NCBI GenBank assembly: GCA_036123135.1
Contig: JAZADZ010000036.1
Location: 1-50,268 of the forward strand
DNA: 50,268 nucleotides
Direction: 5' to 3'
Source: GCA-2716065 sp036123135
GTDB lineage: Bacteria > Bacteroidota > Bacteroidia > Flavobacteriales_D > Parvicellaceae
Part shown: positions 40,620-49,210 of the stretch, in pieces
How the letters are laid out: each line of letters begins with the position of its first letter
Numbering within the stretch: position 1 is the first letter of the stretch
Made by a program: the position numbers and the translations under genes
The notes under the pieces: generated by a model
What the model saw: only the letters and a program-made list of their open reading frames with translations
What the model was told of the DNA's origin: nothing
Databases searched by the model: none

Positions 40620-42487
40620 CTCGAATTTTACATATGGTCTCTTTATTTGCTTTGCTTATTTTTTCTCCAGCAGTTGTAAATTCTCAACAGATAAGTAATG
40701 AGATTGTTGAAATTGATGGAGACAAATTTTACAAACATTCAGTTCAAAAAGGGCAGACTTCATTTGGAATTGCTAAGCTTTACAGTGTAGAATTAAACGT
40801 CTTTTATGACATCAATCCAGATGCTAGAAATGGACTTCAAATTAATCAGGTTTTATATATTCCATTCAAAAATACAGAACAAGAGCAAATTAATCCAGTC
40901 CTTTTAATTAATGATACACTGAGTTCTGTAGTCCACAAAGTCAGTGCGGGAGAAACCTTATGGTCGATAACTAAAAAATATGGAGTTAGTATTGAACAAC
41001 TAAAACGTATTAATTCAGATACTATAGAGCACTTACAGATTGGTCAATCAATACTAATACCCACTTCAAAAGCAGATACATCTAATGTCATCACTCCAAT
41101 AATTAAAAATCCTATCAATCCATTAGCTGGTCCTTGCGATAGTATTTTCATTCACAAAGTGAAAAAAAGGGAAACCTTGTATTCAATTTCTAAAATGTAT
41201 TCTGTTTCGATTAACTCAATAAATGACATCAATAGTGGATTAATTGAAGGATTGCAAAAAGGACAGGAAATACGCATAATAGTCAAAAAAATGAATTGTG
41301 ATGAAAAAACAATTAAAGCTGCATCTTTTTCTGAATCAATAAATGGTTCAACAATTGATTTTAACAATGATTCCCTGCTGTCTGTATCGCTGTTATTGCC
41401 TTTGATGTTAGATGAAAACGATACTATTTTAGCCAATTGCCCTCCTCTTCAAAAATGCCCACTTAATGCCAACTCAATACAAAGTGTACATTTTGTAAAC
41501 GGTACACTAATGGCCATTGACTCTTTGATTAAAGCAGGTTTAAATGTTGAACTTACCATTTACGATACTAAAAATGATGTTGAAACAACTAAGAGCATTT
41601 TAACGGATACCAGTTTTATTAAAAGTGACTTGGTAATTGGACCAATCTATATGAGAAATATCAAGCTAGTAACGGATTTCTGCAATAAATTCTCTATTCA
41701 TATAATTTGTCCAGTACCCATACCCAACCAAGCTTTATTCAACAATAGGTATCTTACAAGAATTACCCCATCTAAACAGACAATGTTATCCGAGTTAGCA
41801 AAATATAATTTGAAACAATCAGAGAAAGACAATAGAATTTTAGTAATCAATAAAATTCGCAAAAACGACTTGTCCTATGCAAATGCATTCAAAAACTACT
41901 ACAACAGTCATCTAACCAAAAATTTAGATTCTTTGAAAACGATTTCAATGACCAGCTCCAGTAATTTAAATGATATTAAAAATCTGCTAAATCCTGATGC
42001 AAACAATGTTCTCATTGTTCCATCTGATGATATTGGATTTGTAAGTAATTTTATGACTAAACTTAGCGGACTTGTTAATACTTATGAGTTCAGAAAGCAT
42101 CAATTTTCTGTGTATGGAATGGAAAATTGGAAAGACATGCAGACCATTGATGAAAAATATAAGAGTAGCTTCAAATTGCACCTTCCCATGATCGGTAGAG
42201 TAGATTACAATTGCTCAACTACCGTTGATTTCATAAAAAAATATCGTACTAAATTTAGTTTTGACCCGGAAAAATTTTCTTTTATTGCTTTTGATGTTGC
42301 CTTCAATGCTATCAAAGAGCGCATGCTATTTAAAGAAAATATAAAGGACTCTAACTCTTTAAAATCTAATCATGAGGGTTATTTCTTTAAGGTTAATATT
42401 TTTCAAGTTGATTCATCTAGTGGATTTGAAAACAGAGGAGTTCATATCTATCGCTACAATAATCACGAATTAATACGATTGGATTGA
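40610..42487 (+). CDS. Triple-LysM protein fused to a periplasmic-binding-like domain
   Basis: The 625-residue protein has a signal peptide (about 1-25, ending VVNSQQ). Three LysM repeats follow: HSVQKGQTSFGIAKLYSV (about 43-85), HKVSAGETLWSITKKYGV (about 106-150) and HKVKKRETLYSISKMYSV (about 183-225). A C-terminal part of about 350 residues resembles type I periplasmic-binding proteins (SVSLLLPLMLDEND, LKSDLVIGPIYMRN-like, and a late FSFIAFDVAFNAIKE). LysM binds peptidoglycan glycans, so it probably sits at the cell wall. The binding-like part has no identifiable ligand; lipoprotein activators such as LpoA use a related fold, which is a possible analogy only. It overlaps guaA by 10 bases and mltG by 4 bases. 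Confidence 0.88.
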   Translation: MGIARILHMVSLFALLIFSPAVVNSQQISNEIVEIDGDKFYKHSVQKGQTSFGIAKLYSVELNVFYDINPDARNGLQINQVLYIPFKNTEQEQINPVLLINDTLSSVVHKVSAGETLWSITKKYGVSIEQLKRINSDTIEHLQIGQSILIPTSKADTSNVITPIIKNPINPLAGPCDSIFIHKVKKRETLYSISKMYSVSINSINDINSGLIEGLQKGQEIRIIVKKMNCDEKTIKAASFSESINGSTIDFNNDSLLSVSLLLPLMLDENDTILANCPPLQKCPLNANSIQSVHFVNGTLMAIDSLIKAGLNVELTIYDTKNDVETTKSILTDTSFIKSDLVIGPIYMRNIKLVTDFCNKFSIHIICPVPIPNQALFNNRYLTRITPSKQTMLSELAKYNLKQSEKDNRILVINKIRKNDLSYANAFKNYYNSHLTKNLDSLKTISMTSSSNLNDIKNLLNPDANNVLIVPSDDIGFVSNFMTKLSGLVNTYEFRKHQFSVYGMENWKDMQTIDEKYKSSFKLHLPMIGRVDYNCSTTVDFIKKYRTKFSFDPEKFSFIAFDVAFNAIKERMLFKENIKDSNSLKSNHEGYFFKVNIFQVDSSSGFENRGVHIYRYNNHELIRLD

Positions 42488-43527
42488 AAAAATCTTCTAT
42501 TATTTTTATTTCCGTCTCTATAATGATAGCTGCATATTTCTTGTATCCATACATCAATTTGTACAATGCTAAAAACTTAGATAATCTTTCATTTACTGGA
42601 AAGTCCATTTCGTTGAATTTAGAAAAAGACATCCCTTTCTCAGAATTAGCTTGTTATTTGTTTGATAAAAAAATAATTCAAGATACGATTGCCTTCAACT
42701 TACTTGTTAAGTATAAAAATTACAATGATGACACCCTTGTTAAAAGTAAAATTTTGATTAAAAGAAAATGGAACAATAATGTGCTCATTAATCAATTGTA
42801 TTTAATGAGAAATCAGCAGATTATTTCACTAACCGTTCCGTCCACCAGAAATTTAGAAGAGCTATCTAAAGCTCTATCAAAAAAAATTGGTATGGATGAA
42901 ACTGAATTATATGCTGCATTTTCTGATCCAACTTATAGTACAAAATATGGCTTTTCATACGAACAGTTTGCATGTATGTTTATTCCAAATACTTATGAGT
43001 TTTACAACGATCTGAATCCTGATAAATTCATTTCTTTAATGGCAAAAGAGTATAAAAAATTTTGGAATACAGAAAGAAAGAATAAGGCATCGCAGCTTGG
43101 TCTTTCACAATCTGAAGTAAGTATACTAGCATCAATTGTTCAGTGCGAACAAAACCTTAAATACGATGAACATTCAAAAATTGCAGGTCTGTACCTAAAT
43201 AGGTTAAAAAAAAATATGAAACTGCAAGCCGATCCAACGGTAAAATTCGCACTCAATAAACCAAAATTACGTCGTTTATATTACAAACACCTTGAAATTG
43301 ATTCGCCATACAACACCTATAAATATAGTGGTTTACCACCCGGTCCAATTTGTATTGTTGATCCAAGGGTAATTGATGCTGTTTTGAATTACGAAAAACA
43401 CGATTATTTATTTATGTGTGCTCAACCTGCTTACTCTGGATACCATAATTTTTCTTCAACCAATTCACAACACGAGAAATATAAAAGAGATTATATAGAT
43501 TGGCTAAAAAAGGAAAATATTCAGTAA
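42484..43527 (+). CDS. mltG: Endolytic murein transglycosylase MltG
   Basis: The 347-residue protein has one N-terminal membrane helix (about 5-21) and a small LysM-like region. The catalytic YceG domain carries FIPNTYEFY, SILASIVQCEQNL with the conserved Glu, and IAGLYLNRLKKNMKLQADPTVKFAL. It ends with YSGLPPGPICIVDPRVIDA and AYSGYHNFSS. It cleaves nascent glycan strands at the inner membrane and influences strand length. The start is a TTG at 42484 that overlaps the stop of the LysM gene (TTGA), and no better ATG exists before the membrane helix. Its stop is one base from the stop of menA on the opposite strand. Confidence 0.93.
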   Translation: MKKSSIIFISVSIMIAAYFLYPYINLYNAKNLDNLSFTGKSISLNLEKDIPFSELACYLFDKKIIQDTIAFNLLVKYKNYNDDTLVKSKILIKRKWNNNVLINQLYLMRNQQIISLTVPSTRNLEELSKALSKKIGMDETELYAAFSDPTYSTKYGFSYEQFACMFIPNTYEFYNDLNPDKFISLMAKEYKKFWNTERKNKASQLGLSQSEVSILASIVQCEQNLKYDEHSKIAGLYLNRLKKNMKLQADPTVKFALNKPKLRRLYYKHLEIDSPYNTYKYSGLPPGPICIVDPRVIDAVLNYEKHDYLFMCAQPAYSGYHNFSSTNSQHEKYKRDYIDWLKKENIQ

Positions 43528-43528
43528 A

Positions 43529-44419
43529 TTATATAAATGCAACCGCAACTATTAAAGAGCTGATAAAGGCAGAAAATGCAATTTTTTTTAATTCACTGTC
43601 CAGTTCATTGCAGTTTGCTGTTCTCAAGACTTTCCTTGCATTTATAAACAGGATTAAAACAGGAAAGAGTCCAAAAAGTAACATTGGTTTAAAGTTAATT
43701 ATGAATAATGATGCGAAAGCTAAAATTGCAGTACTTATCAAAAAAATATGGTAAAATTTAGCCCATTTTATTCCCCTTCGCACAACTACTGTTAATTTCC
43801 CAGCGGCTTTATCACTTTCGAAATCTCTCATGTTATTCATGTTTAAAACAGCAACACTAAGGCAGCCGCAAACCAAAATTCCAGGAAATACTATCGATGA
43901 AAGGTCATTTGTGAATAGAAAATAACTTCCACAAATACCGATTAATCCAAAAAAAATAAAAACAAATACATCGCCAAAACCGTGATAGCCATAGGGCGAT
44001 TTACCCATGGTATATTTTATTGCTCCCCAAATTGAAAAAACTCCAAGTAACAAAAAAAAAATAAGTTTTAGGATGTGTTGAAAACCTATGGAAAAATAAA
44101 GTAAAATAACACCAGAAATGAACGATAAAAAACTGAAGACAACTACTGCACTAAGCATTTTTTGTTTGGAAATCAAACCAGATTGAACCATCCTTTGTTC
44201 TCCTGTTCTATTTTGATCAGTATTTCGAACACCATCTCCATAATCATTGGCTAGATTAGATAATATTTGTAGTAAAATAGTTGTTGTAAGACAAAGGAAT
44301 AGGACAATCAAATCAACTTTAAAATTTATTCTTGCCAGACCAAATGCCATTAAAATACAGGAAATAGATAATGGAAGAGTGCGAAGACGAAATGCTTTAA
44401 ACCAGTACTTTAGTTTCAT
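43529..44419 (-). CDS. menA: 1,4-dihydroxy-2-naphthoate polyprenyltransferase MenA
   Basis: This 296-residue UbiA-type membrane protein has about eight to nine helices. The first Asp-rich motif is N55-L-A-N-D59 with D62 and D68 in GDGVRNTDQNR, followed by GEQRMVQSGLIS, and the second is NNMRDFESDKAAGK. It attaches the isoprenoid chain to 1,4-dihydroxy-2-naphthoate, the step that makes demethylmenaquinone, so menaquinone is likely the respiratory quinone. RxGEQRMVQSG separates MenA from UbiA. The gene is alone, behind the terminator at 44461-44493. Confidence 0.95.
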   Translation of the reverse strand: MKLKYWFKAFRLRTLPLSISCILMAFGLARINFKVDLIVLFLCLTTTILLQILSNLANDYGDGVRNTDQNRTGEQRMVQSGLISKQKMLSAVVVFSFLSFISGVILLYFSIGFQHILKLIFFLLLGVFSIWGAIKYTMGKSPYGYHGFGDVFVFIFFGLIGICGSYFLFTNDLSSIVFPGILVCGCLSVAVLNMNNMRDFESDKAAGKLTVVVRRGIKWAKFYHIFLISTAILAFASLFIINFKPMLLFGLFPVLILFINARKVLRTANCNELDSELKKIAFSAFISSLIVAVAFI

Positions 44420-44460
44420 TTGTTGAATATACTACAAAAGGATTTTAACGTTGTGAACTT

Positions 44461-44493
44461 AAAAAAATAGCACCAAAATTGGTGCTATTTTTT
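44461..44493 (-). terminator. Rho-independent terminator downstream of the sigma-factor operon
   Basis: AATAGCACCA (44466-44475), loop AAAT, and TGGTGCTATT (44480-44489) form a perfect 10-base-pair stem. On the minus strand it is followed by seven U residues (44467-44461 on the plus strand read AAAAAAA). It closes the transcript of the gene ending at 44508 and separates it from menA. On the plus strand the hairpin is followed by TTTT, so it may also act in reverse. Confidence 0.85.
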
Positions 44494-44507
44494 AAAAATT
44501 AAGCTTG

Positions 44508-44975
44508 CTACTTTTGTTGCATTCTTTTTTGTTTCATCCTCGCTCTTCTTTGTGCTTGCAATTTTTTATATTCCTTAGTTGCTTGGTAATATTTAGCTAC
44601 CTTTTTAATTGGTAGTGTTTCTTTGAATTTTTCGTGATATTTAATTTTAATATCCATTTGCTTTTTCCCCAGTTCCATTCTTGCATCCATCATTGATTCA
44701 AGCTCTTTATCGGAGAGTTCTGTTTCAGATTTAGAACGTTTAATCTGTTCTTTCATTTTAATTCTCAAATCTTTTAGTTCTTTTTCCATTTCATTGACAA
44801 CAGGCCAGAAGAGCTTTGATTCTTCAGCAGTTAAAGCAAGCTTATTGGAAAAAAAAGCAATTTTTGCTGCCTCCTTATCTACTTTTTTTGGATTTTCTTG
44901 TGAATAGAATGCTTGAGTGATCGATAAACCTACAAATAGCAGTGTGATAAATAGTTTATTGGTTATAATTTTCAT
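44508..44975 (-). CDS. Spy/CpxP-like periplasmic protein
   Basis: The 155-residue protein has a signal peptide (about 1-25, ending QAFYSQ). A helical, highly charged body follows: IAFFSNKLALTAEESKLFWPVVNEMEKEL, then KDLRIKMKEQIK and ELSDKELESMMDARMELGKKQMD, ending QRRARMKQKRMQQK. A pattern of LT-xxE-xx-xFWPV-xxE is typical of Spy/CpxP-like or metal-resistance-type small proteins that follow ECF sigma genes in Bacteroidetes. It could act as a periplasmic sensor or chaperone. It is last in the run behind sigma and the anti-sigma-like gene and precedes a strong terminator. Confidence 0.75.
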   Translation of the reverse strand: MKIITNKLFITLLFVGLSITQAFYSQENPKKVDKEAAKIAFFSNKLALTAEESKLFWPVVNEMEKELKDLRIKMKEQIKRSKSETELSDKELESMMDARMELGKKQMDIKIKYHEKFKETLPIKKVAKYYQATKEYKKLQAQRRARMKQKRMQQK

Positions 44976-44993
44976 GATATTGTGTATTAGTTA

Positions 44994-45374
44994 TTAGTAA
45001 AGTTCAAATTCCAAATAATTCGCAATATTTTCATCAATATCTAGATAGCTAAAAGACTCGTTCTCTTCAAGATTCGCAAATGTGTAAAAAAGCTGATCAT
45101 CACCGATAATAAACTCATCAATAGAAGCAGCTAGTTCGGCATAATTCACTGTTGTATTTTGCTCCTTAAATGAATTTGTGAAATAAATTCCAAGCAAAAG
45201 AACAATAGTAGCAGCATATTTTAAAAAAGTATTGAATCCATAAAATTTTGATTTATCCTTTATTTTTTTGGAAATTTCTCCATTAAGCGATTCAAAATAT
45301 CCATCCGGAACATTGTAAACAGCTGAGGGTATGCTTCTATGATTTTCTGAAAATATATTCTTTTTATTTTTCAT
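44994..45374 (-). CDS. Single-pass membrane protein in anti-sigma position
   Basis: The 126-residue protein has a basic cytoplasmic N-terminus with VPDGYFESLNGEISKKI, one membrane helix (about 50-65, KYAATIVLLLGIYFT) and an acidic extracytoplasmic tail (ELAASIDEFIIGDD, YLDIDENIANYLEFELY). It lies directly after the ECF sigma gene (31-base gap). The topology and place suit an anti-sigma factor, and the PxGYF(E/D) motif occurs in small membrane proteins next to sigma genes in Flavobacteriia. No zinc-binding anti-sigma motif (HxxxCxxC) is present, so the assignment is positional. Confidence 0.7.
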   Translation of the reverse strand: MKNKKNIFSENHRSIPSAVYNVPDGYFESLNGEISKKIKDKSKFYGFNTFLKYAATIVLLLGIYFTNSFKEQNTTVNYAELAASIDEFIIGDDQLFYTFANLEENESFSYLDIDENIANYLEFELY

Positions 45375-45405
45375 TTATTATATGATGAAAGTGAGTTCGA
45401 AAGGT

Positions 45406-45954
45406 TTAATTCATGGTTAAATATTTTTTTACTTTAGATACTGCATGATGATATGAGGCCTTTAAACCTCCGATACTGCCCCCAGTAATTTCTTGAATTT
45501 CCTTGTATTCTAAATTTTCAAAATATTTATACTGAAAAACAATTCTTTGTTTATCAGGAAGGCTAAGAACTGCTTTTTCTAAAATTAAACTGATTTCGTC
45601 TGCATTTTTAGCAAAAATAGAGGTTGATGGAGTATGATTTTGATTTATTTCGTCTAGACTGTAGGAATTATGTTTATCATTTTTTCTGATCCATTGCAAC
45701 GACTCATTGTACGCAATTCTATAGAGCCATGTAGAAAGTTTTGATTGCTGATTAAACGAATCTAACTTGTTCCAACATTTAATGAACACTTCTTGAAGAA
45801 CGTCATTTGTACTTTCATGAGAAATTAAAATTCTTCTAATTTGAAAGTATAGGGGTTGCTTGTAGGAATCTACTAATAAGTTGAATCCTTTATTTTTTGT
45901 AAAAGGGGAATTAAAAAGAGTTAATATCTGTTGATCTAGTATTTTTTTATCCAT
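45406..45954 (-). CDS. RNA polymerase ECF-type sigma factor
   Basis: The 182-residue protein has sigma region 2 (DVLQEVFIKCWNKLDSF and STWLYRIAYNESLQWIRK) and region 4 (LSLPDKQRIVFQYKYFENLEYKEIQEIT). The recognition helix GGSIGGLKASYHHAVSKVKKYL is listed here in part: GGLKASYHHAVSKV. It would redirect RNA polymerase to a stress-type regulon. It is cotranscribed with tktC (12-base gap upstream) and is followed by the anti-sigma-like and Spy-like genes. I find no separate promoter in the 12-base gap, so its basal expression probably follows the transketolase operon. Confidence 0.93.
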   Translation of the reverse strand: MDKKILDQQILTLFNSPFTKNKGFNLLVDSYKQPLYFQIRRILISHESTNDVLQEVFIKCWNKLDSFNQQSKLSTWLYRIAYNESLQWIRKNDKHNSYSLDEINQNHTPSTSIFAKNADEISLILEKAVLSLPDKQRIVFQYKYFENLEYKEIQEITGGSIGGLKASYHHAVSKVKKYLTMN

Positions 45955-45966
45955 AAAGAGAAGCCA

Positions 45967-46917
45967 TTACTTCCGCTTTAAAACACGATGTGTGGCTTCG
46001 ATAATATTGGAGGAATGTAAACCATATTTTTTCATCAAATCCAATGGTTTTCCACTTTCTCCAAACTTGTCGTTGACTGCAACAAATTCAATTGGAGTTG
46101 GATTATTTGATGCCAATAGTTGAGCTATGGATTCACCCATTCCACCTGCCATTTGGTGCTCTTCAGCCGTTACAACACATTTCGTTTTAGCAACTGAGGA
46201 TAAGATGCAATTTTCGTCTATTGGTTTAATGGTATGAATATTTATTAGATCTACTGAAATGCCTTGATCACTTAAGGCATTAGCAGCTTCAATTGCTTCC
46301 CAAACCAAATGTCCAGTTGCAAAAATTGACACATCAGAACCTTCCATAATCTGTAACCCTTTGCCAATTTCAAAAGGAGTATTTTCAGGGATAAAAATGG
46401 GAACCTTTGGTCTACCAAAGCGCAGATATACAGGACCATTATGTTCAGCAATTGCTATTGTAGCAGCTTTTGTTTGATTGTAATCACATGGGTTAATGAC
46501 AGTCATTCCTGGAAGCATTTTCATCATTCCAATATCTTCAAGCACTTGATGAGTAGCTCCATCTTCTCCCAATGTTAAGCCAGCATGTGAAGCACATAGT
46601 TTAACATTTTTTCCTGAATAAGCAATGGATTGTCTTACCTGGTCATACACTCTAGATGTTGAAAAATTTGCAAAAGTTCCAGTAAATGGAATTTTACCTC
46701 CGATTGTTAACCCTGCCGCCATTCCAACCATATTTGCTTCAGCAATACCAGCTTGAAAAAAACGATTGGGAAATTTATTTTTAAAATCTCCCATTTTTAA
46801 AGACCCAGTTAAATCAGCGCATAAAGCAACTACATTTGGATTTGTTTCACCAAGATGGGTTAAACCATCACCAAATCCCGATCTTGTATCTTTATTTCCT
46901 AAAACTTTAATTTCCAT
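45967..46917 (-). CDS. Transketolase C-terminal subunit
   Basis: The 316-residue protein covers the Pyr and C-terminal domains of transketolase: RSGFGDGLTHLGETNPNVVALCADL near the start (shown in part), FQAGIAEANMVGMAAGLTIGG with the catalytic Glu, SHAGLTLGEDGATHQ, and the C-terminal ISVDLINIHTIKPID. With the N-terminal subunit at 48337-49188 it forms a complete split transketolase, moving two-carbon units between sugar phosphates. The two halves are normally neighbours; here a VWA gene (46922-48298) separates them. The start lies 4 bases after the VWA stop and the sigma gene begins 12 bases downstream. Confidence 0.92.
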   Translation of the reverse strand: MEIKVLGNKDTRSGFGDGLTHLGETNPNVVALCADLTGSLKMGDFKNKFPNRFFQAGIAEANMVGMAAGLTIGGKIPFTGTFANFSTSRVYDQVRQSIAYSGKNVKLCASHAGLTLGEDGATHQVLEDIGMMKMLPGMTVINPCDYNQTKAATIAIAEHNGPVYLRFGRPKVPIFIPENTPFEIGKGLQIMEGSDVSIFATGHLVWEAIEAANALSDQGISVDLINIHTIKPIDENCILSSVAKTKCVVTAEEHQMAGGMGESIAQLLASNNPTPIEFVAVNDKFGESGKPLDLMKKYGLHSSNIIEATHRVLKRK

Positions 46918-46921
46918 ATTG

Positions 46922-48298
46922 TTATAGTGTTATATTTTGCTGAATATCTGAAGTAATTTTAAATGTCTTGATAATAGTATGTGCTGTGCTTGTAGCCCTT
47001 CCAAGACGATAAGAAATTTTATAATTTCCTGGAAGTAAGTTTAATTGAGTGGTTGATGCCGAATACTCTATATCACAAACCCAGCTGTTTTCTCCATCCT
47101 TTAGCTGAAAAATTGACGCTGGTCCAGTTCCTTTTGAAATGGTCAATGTGCCAGACTTAGGAATGGTTATTTCAGTTGTGTTGCTTTGATTTACTTTAAC
47201 TCTATTAAAATACAACCTAGGAAGAGTTAAAACTTCAACATCGTAAAATCCAACCAAATACTTTTGTGTGGTATTCATGTTATGTACATTCAACGTCGAA
47301 TGTTGTTGATTTTGTCGAATAATTGCTTTAACTCCTGTGTATTGACTGTTTGTACCTTGAACTCTTAAGTGCAAAACTCCTTGTGGGCACTCGGCCTTAA
47401 TGATGTTGTGTTTTGCTGGAGTTAATTTTATACTGTCTTTAACCACATGAGGAATAGTATGAACCACCATTTTATAGGTGTATAATGGGTCCAAAGAAAG
47501 GGTGTCAGGAACATGTTGTCTGTTCATTGTATGCATGTAATTGTATAGTAGCTTATTGTTTTTTGAATTGTAAAAACTCATGGTAACATCAGTTTCTTTG
47601 GGTTTCCCGTAGCTGTCATATAATTTAACTTGGGTTGAAGTATTGCTTAAAGCTTGACTCACTACAAAACTTAAAACACTTTTGAAAGAATCTTCGGTCT
47701 CTGCGCTTAAAAATTCACCAACACAATTAAATTGATCTAAGTAAGAGGTATCAAGACCAATTCCAATTATAAATGGCTTTAGTTTAATCCCTTTTTTTCG
47801 TAATGCCAAAGAAACTGCACATGGGTCCTCATCACATGCCTCGATTCCATCAGTTATCAAAATAATTACATTTCTACAATTCTCACAATCTGGAAAATCG
47901 TCTGCTGCATATTCCAGTGATCTAGCAATTGGAGTGGTGCCTTTAGGTTCTAAAGATCTGATTTTAGATTTTATCCGGTTGTAGTTTTCTTTTTCATCTG
48001 AAAATGGAACTTCTAGTTTTGTATCCGAACAGTCTTGTTTTCCAGGTTTGATTCTGGTTTGGTGTCCGTACATTCGTAAAGCTACCTCGATGTTATCAAT
48101 AAATTTGAGACTGTCAAGTGTTTGGGAAAGAAGTCTTTTGGCAATTTTAATTTTACTACTTTTCTCCCATTGTGCATTCATGCTATTGGAGCCATCAAAA
48201 ATGAAAAGGAGTCTAATTTTTTCAATGTCTTTATTTTGACAATAGAAACTAGAGGCTGTAAAAAAGAAAATTAATATTAAAAGAAATAATTTTTTCAT
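46922..48298 (-). CDS. Secreted VWA-domain protein
   Basis: The 458-residue protein has a signal peptide (about 1-20, ending SSFYCQ). Because a Cys sits at that boundary, it could also be a lipoprotein, but the lipobox is weak. A VWA domain follows with MIDAS D35-G-S-N-S39 (LFIFDGSNSM), GTTPIARSLEYA and LITDGIEACDEDPC with paired Cys. The second half is beta-rich (about 240-458) with no recognised domain. VWA domains bind ligands through metal. It is encoded between the two transketolase subunits, 38 bases after tktN and 4 before tktC. No relation of function to transketolase is apparent. Confidence 0.85.
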   Translation of the reverse strand: MKKLFLLILIFFFTASSFYCQNKDIEKIRLLFIFDGSNSMNAQWEKSSKIKIAKRLLSQTLDSLKFIDNIEVALRMYGHQTRIKPGKQDCSDTKLEVPFSDEKENYNRIKSKIRSLEPKGTTPIARSLEYAADDFPDCENCRNVIILITDGIEACDEDPCAVSLALRKKGIKLKPFIIGIGLDTSYLDQFNCVGEFLSAETEDSFKSVLSFVVSQALSNTSTQVKLYDSYGKPKETDVTMSFYNSKNNKLLYNYMHTMNRQHVPDTLSLDPLYTYKMVVHTIPHVVKDSIKLTPAKHNIIKAECPQGVLHLRVQGTNSQYTGVKAIIRQNQQHSTLNVHNMNTTQKYLVGFYDVEVLTLPRLYFNRVKVNQSNTTEITIPKSGTLTISKGTGPASIFQLKDGENSWVCDIEYSASTTQLNLLPGNYKISYRLGRATSTAHTIIKTFKITSDIQQNITL

Positions 48299-48336
48299 CT
48301 ACCTTCATTCATCAAGAATGATTCCAAAGTTGTTAT

Positions 48337-49188
48337 TTAGTAATCTCCTAAAGTTTCGGGGAGTTGATTTAAAGCAATTTCAAGTTGTTCGTCATTTGGA
48401 GCAACACCATGCCATTTGTGAGATCCCATCATATAGTCTACACCAAATCCCATTTCTGTTCTCATGATGATAACAATAGGTTGTTTTTTTCCTGTAAGCT
48501 TTTTGGCATGTTCTAAGGTATCTGTAACATCAATTATATCATTACCATTTGACTCTAATACCATCCATCCAAATGCTTCCCATTTGGATTTAAGATCTCC
48601 CAAACTTAATACATCATCAACATCTCCATCTATTTGTCTTCCATTGTAGTCTATGGATGCTATTATGTTATCTACTTTATTTGCTGCTGCAAATAAAACG
48701 GCCTCCCATATCTGCCCTTCTTGTAATTCACCGTCTCCATGTAATGTATATACTAGAGAATTGTCATTATTTAATTTTTTAGCAAGGGCAGAACCAATGG
48801 CTACACTCAGTCCCTGACCAAGTGAACCACTTGCCACTCTAACACCAGGTAAACCTTCATGGGTAGTTGGGTGACCTTGAAGTCTTGAGTCAATCATTCT
48901 AAAGGACTTAAGTTCTTCAATTGGAAAGTATCCAGTTCTAGCTAGGGTTGAATAAAAAACAGGGGAAATATGACCATTTGATAAGAAAAACAAATCTTCG
49001 TTGACACCATCCATATTAAATGGAGCAGGAGAGTGATGCATGATTTCATTGTACAATGCAGCAAAGAACTCTACACAACCCAATGATCCTCCAGGATGAC
49101 CAGAGTTTTGAGCATGAACCATCCTTACAATATCTCTTCTAACCTGAGAGCAAAAAAGACTTAATTGATTCATTTTTTCCTTATCCAT
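48337..49188 (-). CDS. Transketolase N-terminal subunit
   Basis: The 283-residue protein is the thiamine-diphosphate-binding half: MVHAQNSGHPGGSLGCVEFF near 22-41 (His of HxGHPG), FFLSNGHISPVFYSTLARTG, GSLGQGLSVAIGSALAKKL and YTLHGDGELQEGQIWEAVLFA with the GDG...N motif, then HKWHGVAP. It needs the C-terminal partner at 45967-46917. It is first in the probable operon; a -7-like TACTTTTG (49211-49218) lies 22 bases before the ATG. Confidence 0.93.
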   Translation of the reverse strand: MDKEKMNQLSLFCSQVRRDIVRMVHAQNSGHPGGSLGCVEFFAALYNEIMHHSPAPFNMDGVNEDLFFLSNGHISPVFYSTLARTGYFPIEELKSFRMIDSRLQGHPTTHEGLPGVRVASGSLGQGLSVAIGSALAKKLNNDNSLVYTLHGDGELQEGQIWEAVLFAAANKVDNIIASIDYNGRQIDGDVDDVLSLGDLKSKWEAFGWMVLESNGNDIIDVTDTLEHAKKLTGKKQPIVIIMRTEMGFGVDYMMGSHKWHGVAPNDEQLEIALNQLPETLGDY

Positions 49189-49210
49189 ACTTCAAACAAA
49201 TAGTTTTTTT

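Noticed and set aside
43500..43754. Open frame of 84 codons on the plus strand after mltG
   Set aside because: It lies almost wholly antisense to the 3' end of menA and reads as a reversed membrane helix composition.
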